From NCBI GenBank assembly GCA_035415815.1, contig DAOOGR010000003.1, positions 1-61,797 on the forward strand: DNA of 61,797 bases, given 5' to 3'. A program made the translations under genes and the position numbers. Of this stretch, positions 43,387 through 50,743 are shown piece by piece; the first letter of the stretch is position 1; every line of letters starts with the position of its first letter. A model generated the notes under the pieces. The model did not search any database and was not told the origin of the DNA. It was given only the letters and a program-made list of their open reading frames with translations. Origin of the DNA: Rectinema sp003452735 (GTDB lineage: Bacteria > Spirochaetota > Spirochaetia > Treponematales > Rectinemataceae).

Positions 43387-45156
43387 TCAGAAAACCCTCG
43401 CCTTATAGCTAGTATGCAATAGTTCATGAGAAAGGTGGCTAAGCGGCTTGCCCAGAAATTCCTCATAGAGTGTTGTTATAGCAGGATTTTCGTGAGATTT
43501 TCTAATTGGAAGTCTGCGATCCTCTTCGTAGAGCGACAGGCTACGAGCTTTTTTCTTTTCTATGTCTGCAAGTACTGGCTGTCCACCTCCACCAACACAT
43601 CCTCCGGGACATGACATGATTTCGATGAAATGATAGCGACTTTTTCCTGCTCGAATCTCATCCAGCAAAATACGCGCATTGGAAAGGCCATGAGCAACAG
43701 CTACGCGAACAGGAGAGCCTCCAAGCAAGACTTCGGCACTCTTTATCGAATCGAATCCACGCACTTGGATAAAATCCAAGCTCTCTAGAGGTTTCTTTTC
43801 CACAATCTCATAGACAGTGCGCAGAGCAGCTTCCATTACACCCCCGGTCGTTCCAAAAATAGTGGCCGCACCGGTGGATTTGCCCAAGGGATCGTCGAAA
43901 TCCTCTTCCGGTAAGGCTGTGATATCTATACCAGCAAGCCTTATCATGCGTGCAAGTTCTCTAGTGGTGAGAGCCCAATCGACATCGAAGAATGGTCGCA
44001 AGCCGGTGCTTTCCGGATCTTTGTCTTTCCACCAATCCCAAGCAGAAATCATTTCTTTGCGTCTAGCTTCATATTTCTTCGCTGTACAAGGCATTATGGA
44101 GACCACTCTCATATTCTTGGGTGCAATGTTGGCATTTTTTGCATAATATGTCTTTGCGACGGCGCCAAACATCTGCTGTGGGCTTTTGCAAGTGGAAACA
44201 TGGTCGAGCAGATCAGGATAGAAACCTTCGATAAAATTTATCCATCCTGGTGAGCACGAAGTTATCATGGGCAAAGTTCCGCCATGGGAAAGCCGTTCCA
44301 GCAGTTCGTTTCCTTCTTCGATTATAGTGAGATCGGCTGCGAACTGCGTATCGAATACTTTTGAGAATCCGAGCCTACGAAGAGCCGCCACCATTTGGCC
44401 AGTTACAAGGCTTCCAGCAGGAAGACCAAGAGCTTCTCCAAGCGATGCGCGAATTGCAGGAGCGGTCTGAACTACCACTGAAAGCCTAGAATCTCCAAGC
44501 GCGCCATAGACATCCTGCGATTCGTCCTTTTCGGTTATGGCTCCGGTCGGGCATACCAAAGAGCATTGGCCGCACTGTACGCAAGCGCTTTGAGCCAATC
44601 CTCTATCCATAAAGGTTGCAACTCTAGTTCGAGTACCGCGTCCTGTAAAGGCGATAGCACTTACACCCTGGGTTTCTTCACAGACAGATACACAGCGTCC
44701 GCAGAGTATGCATTTTCTATCGTCGCGTATTATGCCTTCAGAGGAATTGTCGGCAGGCGGATATTTTTTATAGCCTGGGAATCTGTCAGCACGAACTCCA
44801 AGCAAATTGGCCATAGTGTGAAGCTCGCAGGTATCGGCTCTTAAACAAGAGAGGCATTCATCTGGGTGGTTGGCAAGCAATAGTTCGACAGCTGCTTTTC
44901 GCGCTCTCATAACACGGGGGCTCGATGTCCGAATCTTCATTCCTGGTGTGGGCTTTTGTACACAAGAGCGCAGAAGGGATTTTGCTCCTTCTACTTCGAC
45001 AACACAGACACCACAGGAGGCATTTTGGGAAATATCCTTGAGAAAGCAGAGGGTTGGTATCTTTACGCCGGCTCGCGCACAAGCTTCTACGATATTTTCG
45101 TTTGAATCGACCCTTATCGTTTGTCCATCGATCGTTATATCTATCAAGTTTTCCAT
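43387..45156 (-). CDS. hydA: [FeFe] hydrogenase catalytic subunit HydA
   Basis: 589-aa cytoplasmic hydrogenase that reduces protons or oxidises H2. Domains in order: [2Fe-2S] domain (CFLKDISQNASCGVC, about 37-65), His-Cys3 [4Fe-4S] (HPDECLSC and CELH, near 100), two [4Fe-4S] ferredoxin motifs (CILCGRCVSVC, CVQCGQCSLVCP, about 148-205), then the H-cluster domain with L1 TSCSPGW, L2 MPCTAKKYE and L3 MSCPGGCVGGGGQP. All H-cluster cysteines are present. The small-subunit-like tail follows. Gene order hydC-hydB-hydA is that of group A3 electron-bifurcating enzymes. AAAGGAGG lies upstream; hydB ends 13 nt before. HydEFG maturases are not in the window. Confidence 0.96.
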   Translation of the reverse strand: MENLIDITIDGQTIRVDSNENIVEACARAGVKIPTLCFLKDISQNASCGVCVVEVEGAKSLLRSCVQKPTPGMKIRTSSPRVMRARKAAVELLLANHPDECLSCLRADTCELHTMANLLGVRADRFPGYKKYPPADNSSEGIIRDDRKCILCGRCVSVCEETQGVSAIAFTGRGTRTRVATFMDRGLAQSACVQCGQCSLVCPTGAITEKDESQDVYGALGDSRLSVVVQTAPAIRASLGEALGLPAGSLVTGQMVAALRRLGFSKVFDTQFAADLTIIEEGNELLERLSHGGTLPMITSCSPGWINFIEGFYPDLLDHVSTCKSPQQMFGAVAKTYYAKNANIAPKNMRVVSIMPCTAKKYEARRKEMISAWDWWKDKDPESTGLRPFFDVDWALTTRELARMIRLAGIDITALPEEDFDDPLGKSTGAATIFGTTGGVMEAALRTVYEIVEKKPLESLDFIQVRGFDSIKSAEVLLGGSPVRVAVAHGLSNARILLDEIRAGKSRYHFIEIMSCPGGCVGGGGQPVLADIEKKKARSLSLYEEDRRLPIRKSHENPAITTLYEEFLGKPLSHLSHELLHTSYKARVF

Positions 45157-45169
45157 TGATATGCCTCCT

Positions 45170-48100
45170 TTATTCGCCTACAAGGCTGCCACGAGGTTCG
45201 CGTCTATGTTCCCTCACATCGCAGCGAAGGCAACGATAAGCCTCGATTCGCGCTTGCTCACCAGTGTAGCCGAGATTTATCTCCATAAAATTGCTCTTAC
45301 GTGCATTTACCGGCAGCATCGTTGGTTGGGTCATCTTTTCCTTACTGATATTGGCAGGAATTTCCATTCTGTAATCAAAGCGTCGGAATAGACTGTCGAA
45401 GCGCTTTTTCCCGCTTAATGCCTGATCGATTATCTCGGCAACGGTTTTTGCCTGTCCCATTGCCTCTGCTGCCGTCGCTGGACCGAGCATTGCGTCTCCA
45501 ATTGCATATACCTTGGGGTTAGATGTTATATGAGAGAAGGGGTCAGCCTTGATGCGTCCATTCTTGAGACGTTCTATGCCTAGCGCTTCTATACCAGGTA
45601 TCTCCACTTTTTCGCCTATTGCCATAATCACCATAGAGCAAGGAATATCCTCGATTTTATCTGTAGGAACAGGTGTTGGCCGTCCTGTAGGGTCGATAGG
45701 ACCGGCTTTCATACGCTGAATTCTGACTGCTTTTGCAACGCGCTTGCCTTGCTGCTCCTGCGTTACGATTTCAAGGGGCGAAGCCATACAGATAAGCTCT
45801 ACGCCTTCCTCAAGGGCACCCTTTAGTTCATCCAGGTTGGCTGGCATATCGGCTTTCGATCTTCGATAAACGATTCTGACCGTCGCGCCAAGGCGGAGAG
45901 CGGAGCGAGCGGCATCTATTGCAGAATTTCCTCCGCCTATTACCACTACTTCGCCGCCTGTATGAACTTTTTCTTTTTTTGCGAGCGCGTTGAGGAAATC
46001 GCAGGCTTTGTAGACACCTAGAGCGTCCTCCCCCGGTATGTTCATGGAAAGTTCGGAAGAAGCGCCAGCAGCTATTATTATTGCGTCATTCTCATCGGCA
46101 AGCTTCTTCCACTGTTCCGGTTCGGTGATGCGCGTATTGTATACGAAGCGTGTTCCCAGCTTTTCGATGAGATTGATTTCTTTTTTGAGGATGTCTTTTG
46201 GCAATCTATACGATGGAATACCCCAGCGAAGTACACCGCCAGCCTCCTGCCTGGATTCATAGATGGTGACTTCATGCCCAAGGCGCACTAAGTAGAAAGC
46301 TGCAGTCAGGCCAGCCGGTCCTGCGCCTATTATGGCAATTTTCTTGCCGCTTGGGGGCAGTTTTTCTTTGAGAAGCTTTGTATATACCTGCTTTTCTCTG
46401 CCCATCTTGTACATTGTGTCGGCAAGATAGCGGTGGATCTCTCCCTGTGATACCGGTTCATCCAGCATGTCACGTCGACAGCGCATCCGGCAATGGAAGT
46501 GGCAGATTCGGCCTATTGTGCCAGGTAGAGGATTTTCACGTAGAGTGAGCTCGAAAGCATCTTCTATTCTGTTTTCTTTTAGAAGCTGCAGGTATCCTGG
46601 AATGTTCATGTGCAAAGGACAGGAGGATTCGCAAAGAGCGATGTAAAGGTTTTCGCAAACGCCAGCCGGACAGCGTTTTCCCTTTATATGCTCTATATAT
46701 TCATCGCGGAAATAGCGCAGAGTTGTAATAACGGGGTTTGCAGAGGTCTGCCCAAGACCGCAGAGAGAAGAATCTTTGACAATCGTTGCGATTTCCTCGA
46801 GCGTATCGAGATCTTCCTCACTCGCTTCGCCATCGGATACCTTTTCGAGAATATGCAGCATTTGGGAAGTACCTTCTCGGCATGGCGTACATTTCCCGCA
46901 GGATTCTCCCATTACAAAGCCCGTAAAATATCTAGCCACATCGACCATGCAATTATCTTGATCCATGACCACCATGCCGCCTGATCCCATAATGGCTCCC
47001 AGCTCAGTAAGATGTTCGTAATCGATAGGGGTCTTGAAGAGGCTTGCAGGCACACAGCCGCCCGATGGTCCACCGCATTGCACGGCCTTTATTTTTCTCT
47101 TAGGACCCATGCCTCCGCATATACCATAGATTACACTTTCAAGCGTGCTGCCAAGAGGAAGTTCTACAAGCCCAGTATTACGAACCTTTCCGACAAAGGA
47201 AAACACCTTTGTTCCCGTGCTCATAGGAGTACCAAAACCAGCAAACCATTCTCCTCCCCTAGCTATTATGACTGGGATATTGCACCATGTTTCGACATTG
47301 TTGATCGAGGTCGGGCGACCATAGAGGCCTTTCTCTACAGGGAATGGGGGTCTTGGTCTCGGCCTTCCGGCATTTCCTTCAATAGAGGCAATTAGGGCGG
47401 TCTCTTCACCGCATACAAAGGCTCCTGCTCCAGTCACCATATCTATGTCGAACGAGAACTTACTTCCCAAAATGTTTCTTCCAAGAAGTCCATGCTGTCT
47501 TGCAGATTCTATGGCCAAATTGAGCCTGTAGACAGCCAATGGATATTCCGCACGGACATAGACAATTCCTTTGTTTACATTCATGGCATAAGCACCGAGA
47601 AGCATCCCTTCCAATAGCATATGAGGATCGGATTCGATCTCATTTCTATTCATGTAGGCGCCCGGATCTCCTTCATCGGCATTGCAGATCAGATAGGCTT
47701 CCCCAGGATTATCGATCAGCGACTTACGCATTAGCGACCACTTTTTCCAGGTTGGAAAGCCTGCACCGCCTCGTCCACGTAGTCCAGATTTTTTTACTTC
47801 TTCGATGATCGCCTCTGGTGGCATAGAAGTTAGAGCTCGAACAAGACTTCCGTATCCTCCCACCGCGATATATTCTTCAATGCTTTCCGGATCTATCATT
47901 CCAGCATCGCGGAGAATAATCTTTTCTTGATCCCTGAAGAAGTTGAGTTCTTTCCATGTAGGAAGGTTATCATAGCCTCTGCCAAAATCTACCTTAGATG
48001 TTCTGAAGTCCCATTCTTCGATTTTGGCTTCTGCAATCTTTGCGATTTTATCGTATGTAGCATCTGATGAAAGACCAGCGAGGATGCGTGATGCTTTTTG

Positions 48101-48364
48101 AGTATTGACTTCCGTAAAGAAAAGAATTGGCTTGCCAGGTCTCCAGGCCATTACAACGGGTTCGGCTGCACAGAAACCAAAGCAACCAACACGGCGCAGG
48201 TGGATATTGGTATTCTCTGTCTTCTGAGAGAGAATTTCCCAAACTTTATCTGCTCCCGAGCCTATGCCACAGGTTCCCATCCCCACAGAAATCCAAGGAG
48301 TATTTCCATGAAAATGGCTCGAGCCTTCTTGCCCTAGAAATCCTAGATCGGTGTTGTTGATCAT
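45170..48364 (-). CDS. hydB: HydB (NuoF-like) fused to a GltD/NfnB-like flavoprotein
   Basis: 1064-aa diaphorase subunit. N-terminal thioredoxin-like [2Fe-2S] domain (about 25-100; only Cys32, Cys61 and Cys65 seen), then the NuoF core with GRGGAGFPTWKKW and NADEGDPGA for FMN/NADH, an SLBB domain, and a [4Fe-4S] site (SCGKCTPCREG plus a later Cys). The usual HydB ends with two ferredoxin-type clusters; here, from about residue 560, it continues as a GltD/NfnB-like unit: Fer4_20-type CESSCPLHMNIPGY and CHFHCRMRCRR, FAD Rossmann IAIIGAGPAGLTAA near 672, NAD(P) Rossmann VVVIGGGNSAIDAAR near 803, and AIGDAMLGPATAAEA near 970. Overlaps hydC by ATGA. Confidence 0.95.
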   Translation of the reverse strand: MINNTDLGFLGQEGSSHFHGNTPWISVGMGTCGIGSGADKVWEILSQKTENTNIHLRRVGCFGFCAAEPVVMAWRPGKPILFFTEVNTQKASRILAGLSSDATYDKIAKIAEAKIEEWDFRTSKVDFGRGYDNLPTWKELNFFRDQEKIILRDAGMIDPESIEEYIAVGGYGSLVRALTSMPPEAIIEEVKKSGLRGRGGAGFPTWKKWSLMRKSLIDNPGEAYLICNADEGDPGAYMNRNEIESDPHMLLEGMLLGAYAMNVNKGIVYVRAEYPLAVYRLNLAIESARQHGLLGRNILGSKFSFDIDMVTGAGAFVCGEETALIASIEGNAGRPRPRPPFPVEKGLYGRPTSINNVETWCNIPVIIARGGEWFAGFGTPMSTGTKVFSFVGKVRNTGLVELPLGSTLESVIYGICGGMGPKRKIKAVQCGGPSGGCVPASLFKTPIDYEHLTELGAIMGSGGMVVMDQDNCMVDVARYFTGFVMGESCGKCTPCREGTSQMLHILEKVSDGEASEEDLDTLEEIATIVKDSSLCGLGQTSANPVITTLRYFRDEYIEHIKGKRCPAGVCENLYIALCESSCPLHMNIPGYLQLLKENRIEDAFELTLRENPLPGTIGRICHFHCRMRCRRDMLDEPVSQGEIHRYLADTMYKMGREKQVYTKLLKEKLPPSGKKIAIIGAGPAGLTAAFYLVRLGHEVTIYESRQEAGGVLRWGIPSYRLPKDILKKEINLIEKLGTRFVYNTRITEPEQWKKLADENDAIIIAAGASSELSMNIPGEDALGVYKACDFLNALAKKEKVHTGGEVVVIGGGNSAIDAARSALRLGATVRIVYRRSKADMPANLDELKGALEEGVELICMASPLEIVTQEQQGKRVAKAVRIQRMKAGPIDPTGRPTPVPTDKIEDIPCSMVIMAIGEKVEIPGIEALGIERLKNGRIKADPFSHITSNPKVYAIGDAMLGPATAAEAMGQAKTVAEIIDQALSGKKRFDSLFRRFDYRMEIPANISKEKMTQPTMLPVNARKSNFMEINLGYTGEQARIEAYRCLRCDVREHRREPRGSLVGE

Positions 48365-48876
48365 CGCTCCCCTCCCTTTTTAAGCTTATCCAGAAGAGAG
48401 ACGAGCTTACTGACAGTCATTCGCGATAGCACTAAGCCATCAACCATTATAACAGGTGCAAGAGCACATTGGCCGAAGCACGCTACTGTGCGAATCGTGA
48501 TTAGATTATCACTGCTCGTAACCGAATTTTCTTCTTTTTCATTGAATTCTTTAATTTTGAGTCTAGAAAGGGCTTCGTTTAACAGCACGAGCGAGCCTCT
48601 TGTGTGACATGCTGTACCGCGGCAGACAATTAATAAATGCTCGCCCTGCGGCTTCAAACTGAAGAAAGAATAAAATGTCGCAACTGAATATACTCTCGAG
48701 AGAGGTATATCGAGCCTTTTCGAGATTTCCCTTAGAGTTGTCTCGGAGAGATATTTTTTAGGATCGTTTTGTTGTGCCTGTTCCAGGGCTCCAAGCAGGC
48801 TTCCATTTCTACCTTTCCATGAATCGATGATGCTTTCGACATTCAGGGGTTCTGAATTGGAGATTGTTTTTGTCAT
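48361..48876 (-). CDS. hydC: HydC, NuoE-like [2Fe-2S] subunit
   Basis: 171-aa thioredoxin-fold ferredoxin subunit of the bifurcating hydrogenase. The helical N-terminus (residues 10-70, with LDIPLSRVYSVATFYSFF) is followed by CRGTACHTRG and ACFGQCALAP, which supply the four cysteines of the [2Fe-2S] cluster. A polar insert of about 15 residues lies between the two Cys pairs (near 115-128). First gene of hydCBA, with AAAGGAGG upstream of the ATG and a promoter at 48902-48929. Confidence 0.94.
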   Translation of the reverse strand: MTKTISNSEPLNVESIIDSWKGRNGSLLGALEQAQQNDPKKYLSETTLREISKRLDIPLSRVYSVATFYSFFSLKPQGEHLLIVCRGTACHTRGSLVLLNEALSRLKIKEFNEKEENSVTSSDNLITIRTVACFGQCALAPVIMVDGLVLSRMTVSKLVSLLDKLKKGGER

Positions 48877-48901
48877 GCTGCCTCCTTTAACTATCTTTAT
48901 T

Positions 48902-48929
48902 ATTTTATATCGATTAGGATATTTGTCAA
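48902..48929 (-). promoter_or_regulatory. hydCBA promoter with internal inverted repeat
   Basis: On the minus strand a perfect TTGACA (48924-48929) is followed after 16 bases by TAAAAT (48902-48907). Inside the spacer ATATC (48907-48911) and GATAT (48918-48922) form an inverted repeat, a possible operator site where a regulator would block RNA polymerase. It does not match the Rex consensus TTGTGA-N6-TCACAA. The leader would be about 20 nt and carries AAAGGAGG. Confidence 0.6.
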
Positions 48930-49061
48930 GAAAAATTTATCTATAAATTCCTAATTAAAAAGGCAGCAAAAGCGGAATCAAAACGAATAGATCTTAATAA
49001 ATAGTTAAATATCGATAAAAAGAGTATTGCATCTAGGCTAAATTTATACAATAGTATAGAT

Positions 49062-49997
49062 ATGGCTTTGAATGACCGAGAAAATGAAGAGATTTCTATT
49101 ACTCGTCCCAAATGGCCAATCAAATTCACTAACCAGAGCGTGGATTGCGTCGGTCGAAAATTGAAACGTATCTTCGATCAGAATGCCAGTTCAGACTACT
49201 TCACTAGCGATGAGATCCGCGACTATTCCTACTACGAAAGGCTTCTGCTACAAGAACTTGAAGGCATGGACCGAAAAATATCTAAAGGAAAGCTAAAGCC
49301 AAGCCATATTGTGGAATATCCAAGGGTCATTCATGCAGACGAAGGCAAAATTCGTGCCTGCATATACATTGGTTCCTTTGATCCTTTTCAGCTTACCCAT
49401 CTCACCGTTGCTATGCGTTTTCTTGCCTCTGATCTAAGCAATTCAGATTTCGTAATTATAGTACCCGAAGGTTCGCCTGATACAGCAAAGCCCCTTAAAA
49501 CCGATTATGCTTTTCGCTATTCGATAGCGAAGATGCAGATAGAGGGCATTTTCGATTCTTTTATTAAGGTATTAGATTTAGGTACGCAAGCTGATACAAT
49601 CGAGATTATAAGAAGATTCATAGCAATGCATAGCGGATTCACTCTCGAGTTGACGCACCTAATAGGTTCGGATTCGCTGCCGATAGCTGCAAGCTTGATA
49701 TCGCAAGATATGCGAATATGGAGAAAAGAAGCTCAGGAATCAAAAGTAGATTATCATCATTCTCTATATGTTATTCAGCGAGGGGATGTACCAGAGATAC
49801 GCCCCTATTTAGAGGCCTTTGAAGAGGAAGGTATCCAAGTGGTTATCGATCCTTTCAGCGTGGAAGCCCCATCGAGCAGCGATTTTCGTACAAAACAGGC
49901 ATATACGATAGTACTGCCGACTAATTCCATAAGAGAAAAAATGGAAATAATCTTTCGCTATCACATGCACAAAACTTGGTCTTCAGACCGCAATTAG
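49062..49997 (+). CDS. NadD-like nucleotidyltransferase with altered HxGH motif
   Basis: 311-aa protein. Residues 1-97 match no domain I know. Residues about 98-300 look like the nicotinate-nucleotide adenylyltransferase/cytidylyltransferase fold: YIGSFDPFQLTH (residues 102-113) corresponds to GTFDPxHxGH, and PSSSDFR near 272 to the ISSTxIR motif. The first His of HxGH is Gln110 and the Gly is Thr112; the second His (His113) is kept. It may be a divergent adenylyltransferase or a non-catalytic relative. No Shine-Dalgarno precedes the ATG; TACAAT (49047-49052) is a weak -10. Divergent from hydCBA. Confidence 0.65.
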   Translation: MALNDRENEEISITRPKWPIKFTNQSVDCVGRKLKRIFDQNASSDYFTSDEIRDYSYYERLLLQELEGMDRKISKGKLKPSHIVEYPRVIHADEGKIRACIYIGSFDPFQLTHLTVAMRFLASDLSNSDFVIIVPEGSPDTAKPLKTDYAFRYSIAKMQIEGIFDSFIKVLDLGTQADTIEIIRRFIAMHSGFTLELTHLIGSDSLPIAASLISQDMRIWRKEAQESKVDYHHSLYVIQRGDVPEIRPYLEAFEEEGIQVVIDPFSVEAPSSSDFRTKQAYTIVLPTNSIREKMEIIFRYHMHKTWSSDRN

Positions 49998-50029
49998 ATG
50001 TAGAGGATTCTATTTGATTTAGATGTAGA
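49994..50029 (+). repeat. 11-bp direct repeat before adk
   Basis: TTAGATGTAGA occurs at 49994-50004 (including the stop codon of the preceding gene) and again at 50019-50029, 25 nt apart. It could be a regulatory direct repeat or a short duplication. Nothing else is recognised in this spacer before the adk -10 box. Confidence 0.35.
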
Positions 50030-50074
50030 TATCCAAAAGCGCCACAAGCCCTTTTTTAGACCTTCGAAGTAGTG

Positions 50075-50080
50075 TATAAG
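50075..50080 (+). promoter_or_regulatory. -10-like box directly upstream of adk
   Basis: TATAAG (50075-50080) ends six bases before the ATG at 50087, and no Shine-Dalgarno precedes any of the possible adk starts. A -35 is not evident (the region at 50052-50057 is TTTTTT). The geometry matches the leaderless pattern seen at dnaE, lysRS and the HAD gene. Confidence 0.35.
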
Positions 50081-50086
50081 TATTTT

Positions 50087-50743
50087 ATGAATATTCAGTC
50101 TATGAAATTGATTTTTTTAGGGCCTCCAGGAGCAGGCAAGGGGACGATTGCAAGAATGGCCTCGGAGAGGCTGGGTATTCCTCAGATAAGCACGGGCGAT
50201 ATATTTCGTACTGCGGTAAAAGAAAAGACCGAACTAGGTCTAAAGGTACAATCGATTCTTGCCGCCGGCGCTCTAGTGCCCGATGAGCTGACAATCGCCA
50301 TAGTAAAAGAAAGGCTATCTTGGCCGGACGTAAGGCAAAGCTATATCCTAGATGGCTTTCCAAGGACTATTGCTCAAGCAGAAGCGCTAGCCTCTTTTTC
50401 AAAACCAGATTCTGCGGTGGACTTTGAAGTCGATGATGATTTAATTCTTTTTCGGCTTACGGGAAGGCGAGTGTGTAAGAGTTGTGGCGCAATCTATCAT
50501 ATAGTAACAAAACCACCAGCAACTGAAGGGATTTGTGATATATGTGGAGGCGAGCTATATATAAGGAACGATGATAGGGAAGAAACCGTCAAGATTCGAC
50601 TAAAAGCATATCACGAAGAATCAGAACCCTTGATCGAATATTATTCTAGGCAAGGAATTCTAATGACTATTGACGGTAGTCCTGATCCAGAAACTGTCTA
50701 TGATACTTTTATTTCAAAGATTGGGCGATTCTTGAAGAAATGA
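50087..50743 (+). CDS. adk: Adenylate kinase
   Basis: Interconverts ATP + AMP and 2 ADP. 218 aa from ATG 50087. P-loop GPPGAGKGT near residue 12, QISTGDIFR (AMP site) near 35, LDGFPRTIAQAE near 90, and a zinc-type lid: CKSCGAIYH and CDICGG supply four cysteines, so this is the long, Zn-binding form. Possible starts are GTG 50072, ATG 50087 and ATG 50102; none has a Shine-Dalgarno. ATG 50087 fits a leaderless message; ATG 50102 gives the commonest N-terminus for the family. Its stop overlaps the next ATG (ATGA). Confidence 0.95.
   Translation: MNIQSMKLIFLGPPGAGKGTIARMASERLGIPQISTGDIFRTAVKEKTELGLKVQSILAAGALVPDELTIAIVKERLSWPDVRQSYILDGFPRTIAQAEALASFSKPDSAVDFEVDDDLILFRLTGRRVCKSCGAIYHIVTKPPATEGICDICGGELYIRNDDREETVKIRLKAYHEESEPLIEYYSRQGILMTIDGSPDPETVYDTFISKIGRFLKK

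Noticed and set aside
48907..48922. Rex operator in the hydCBA promoter
   Set aside because: The repeat ATATC-N6-GATAT lacks the TTGTGA/TCACAA half-sites of Rex.
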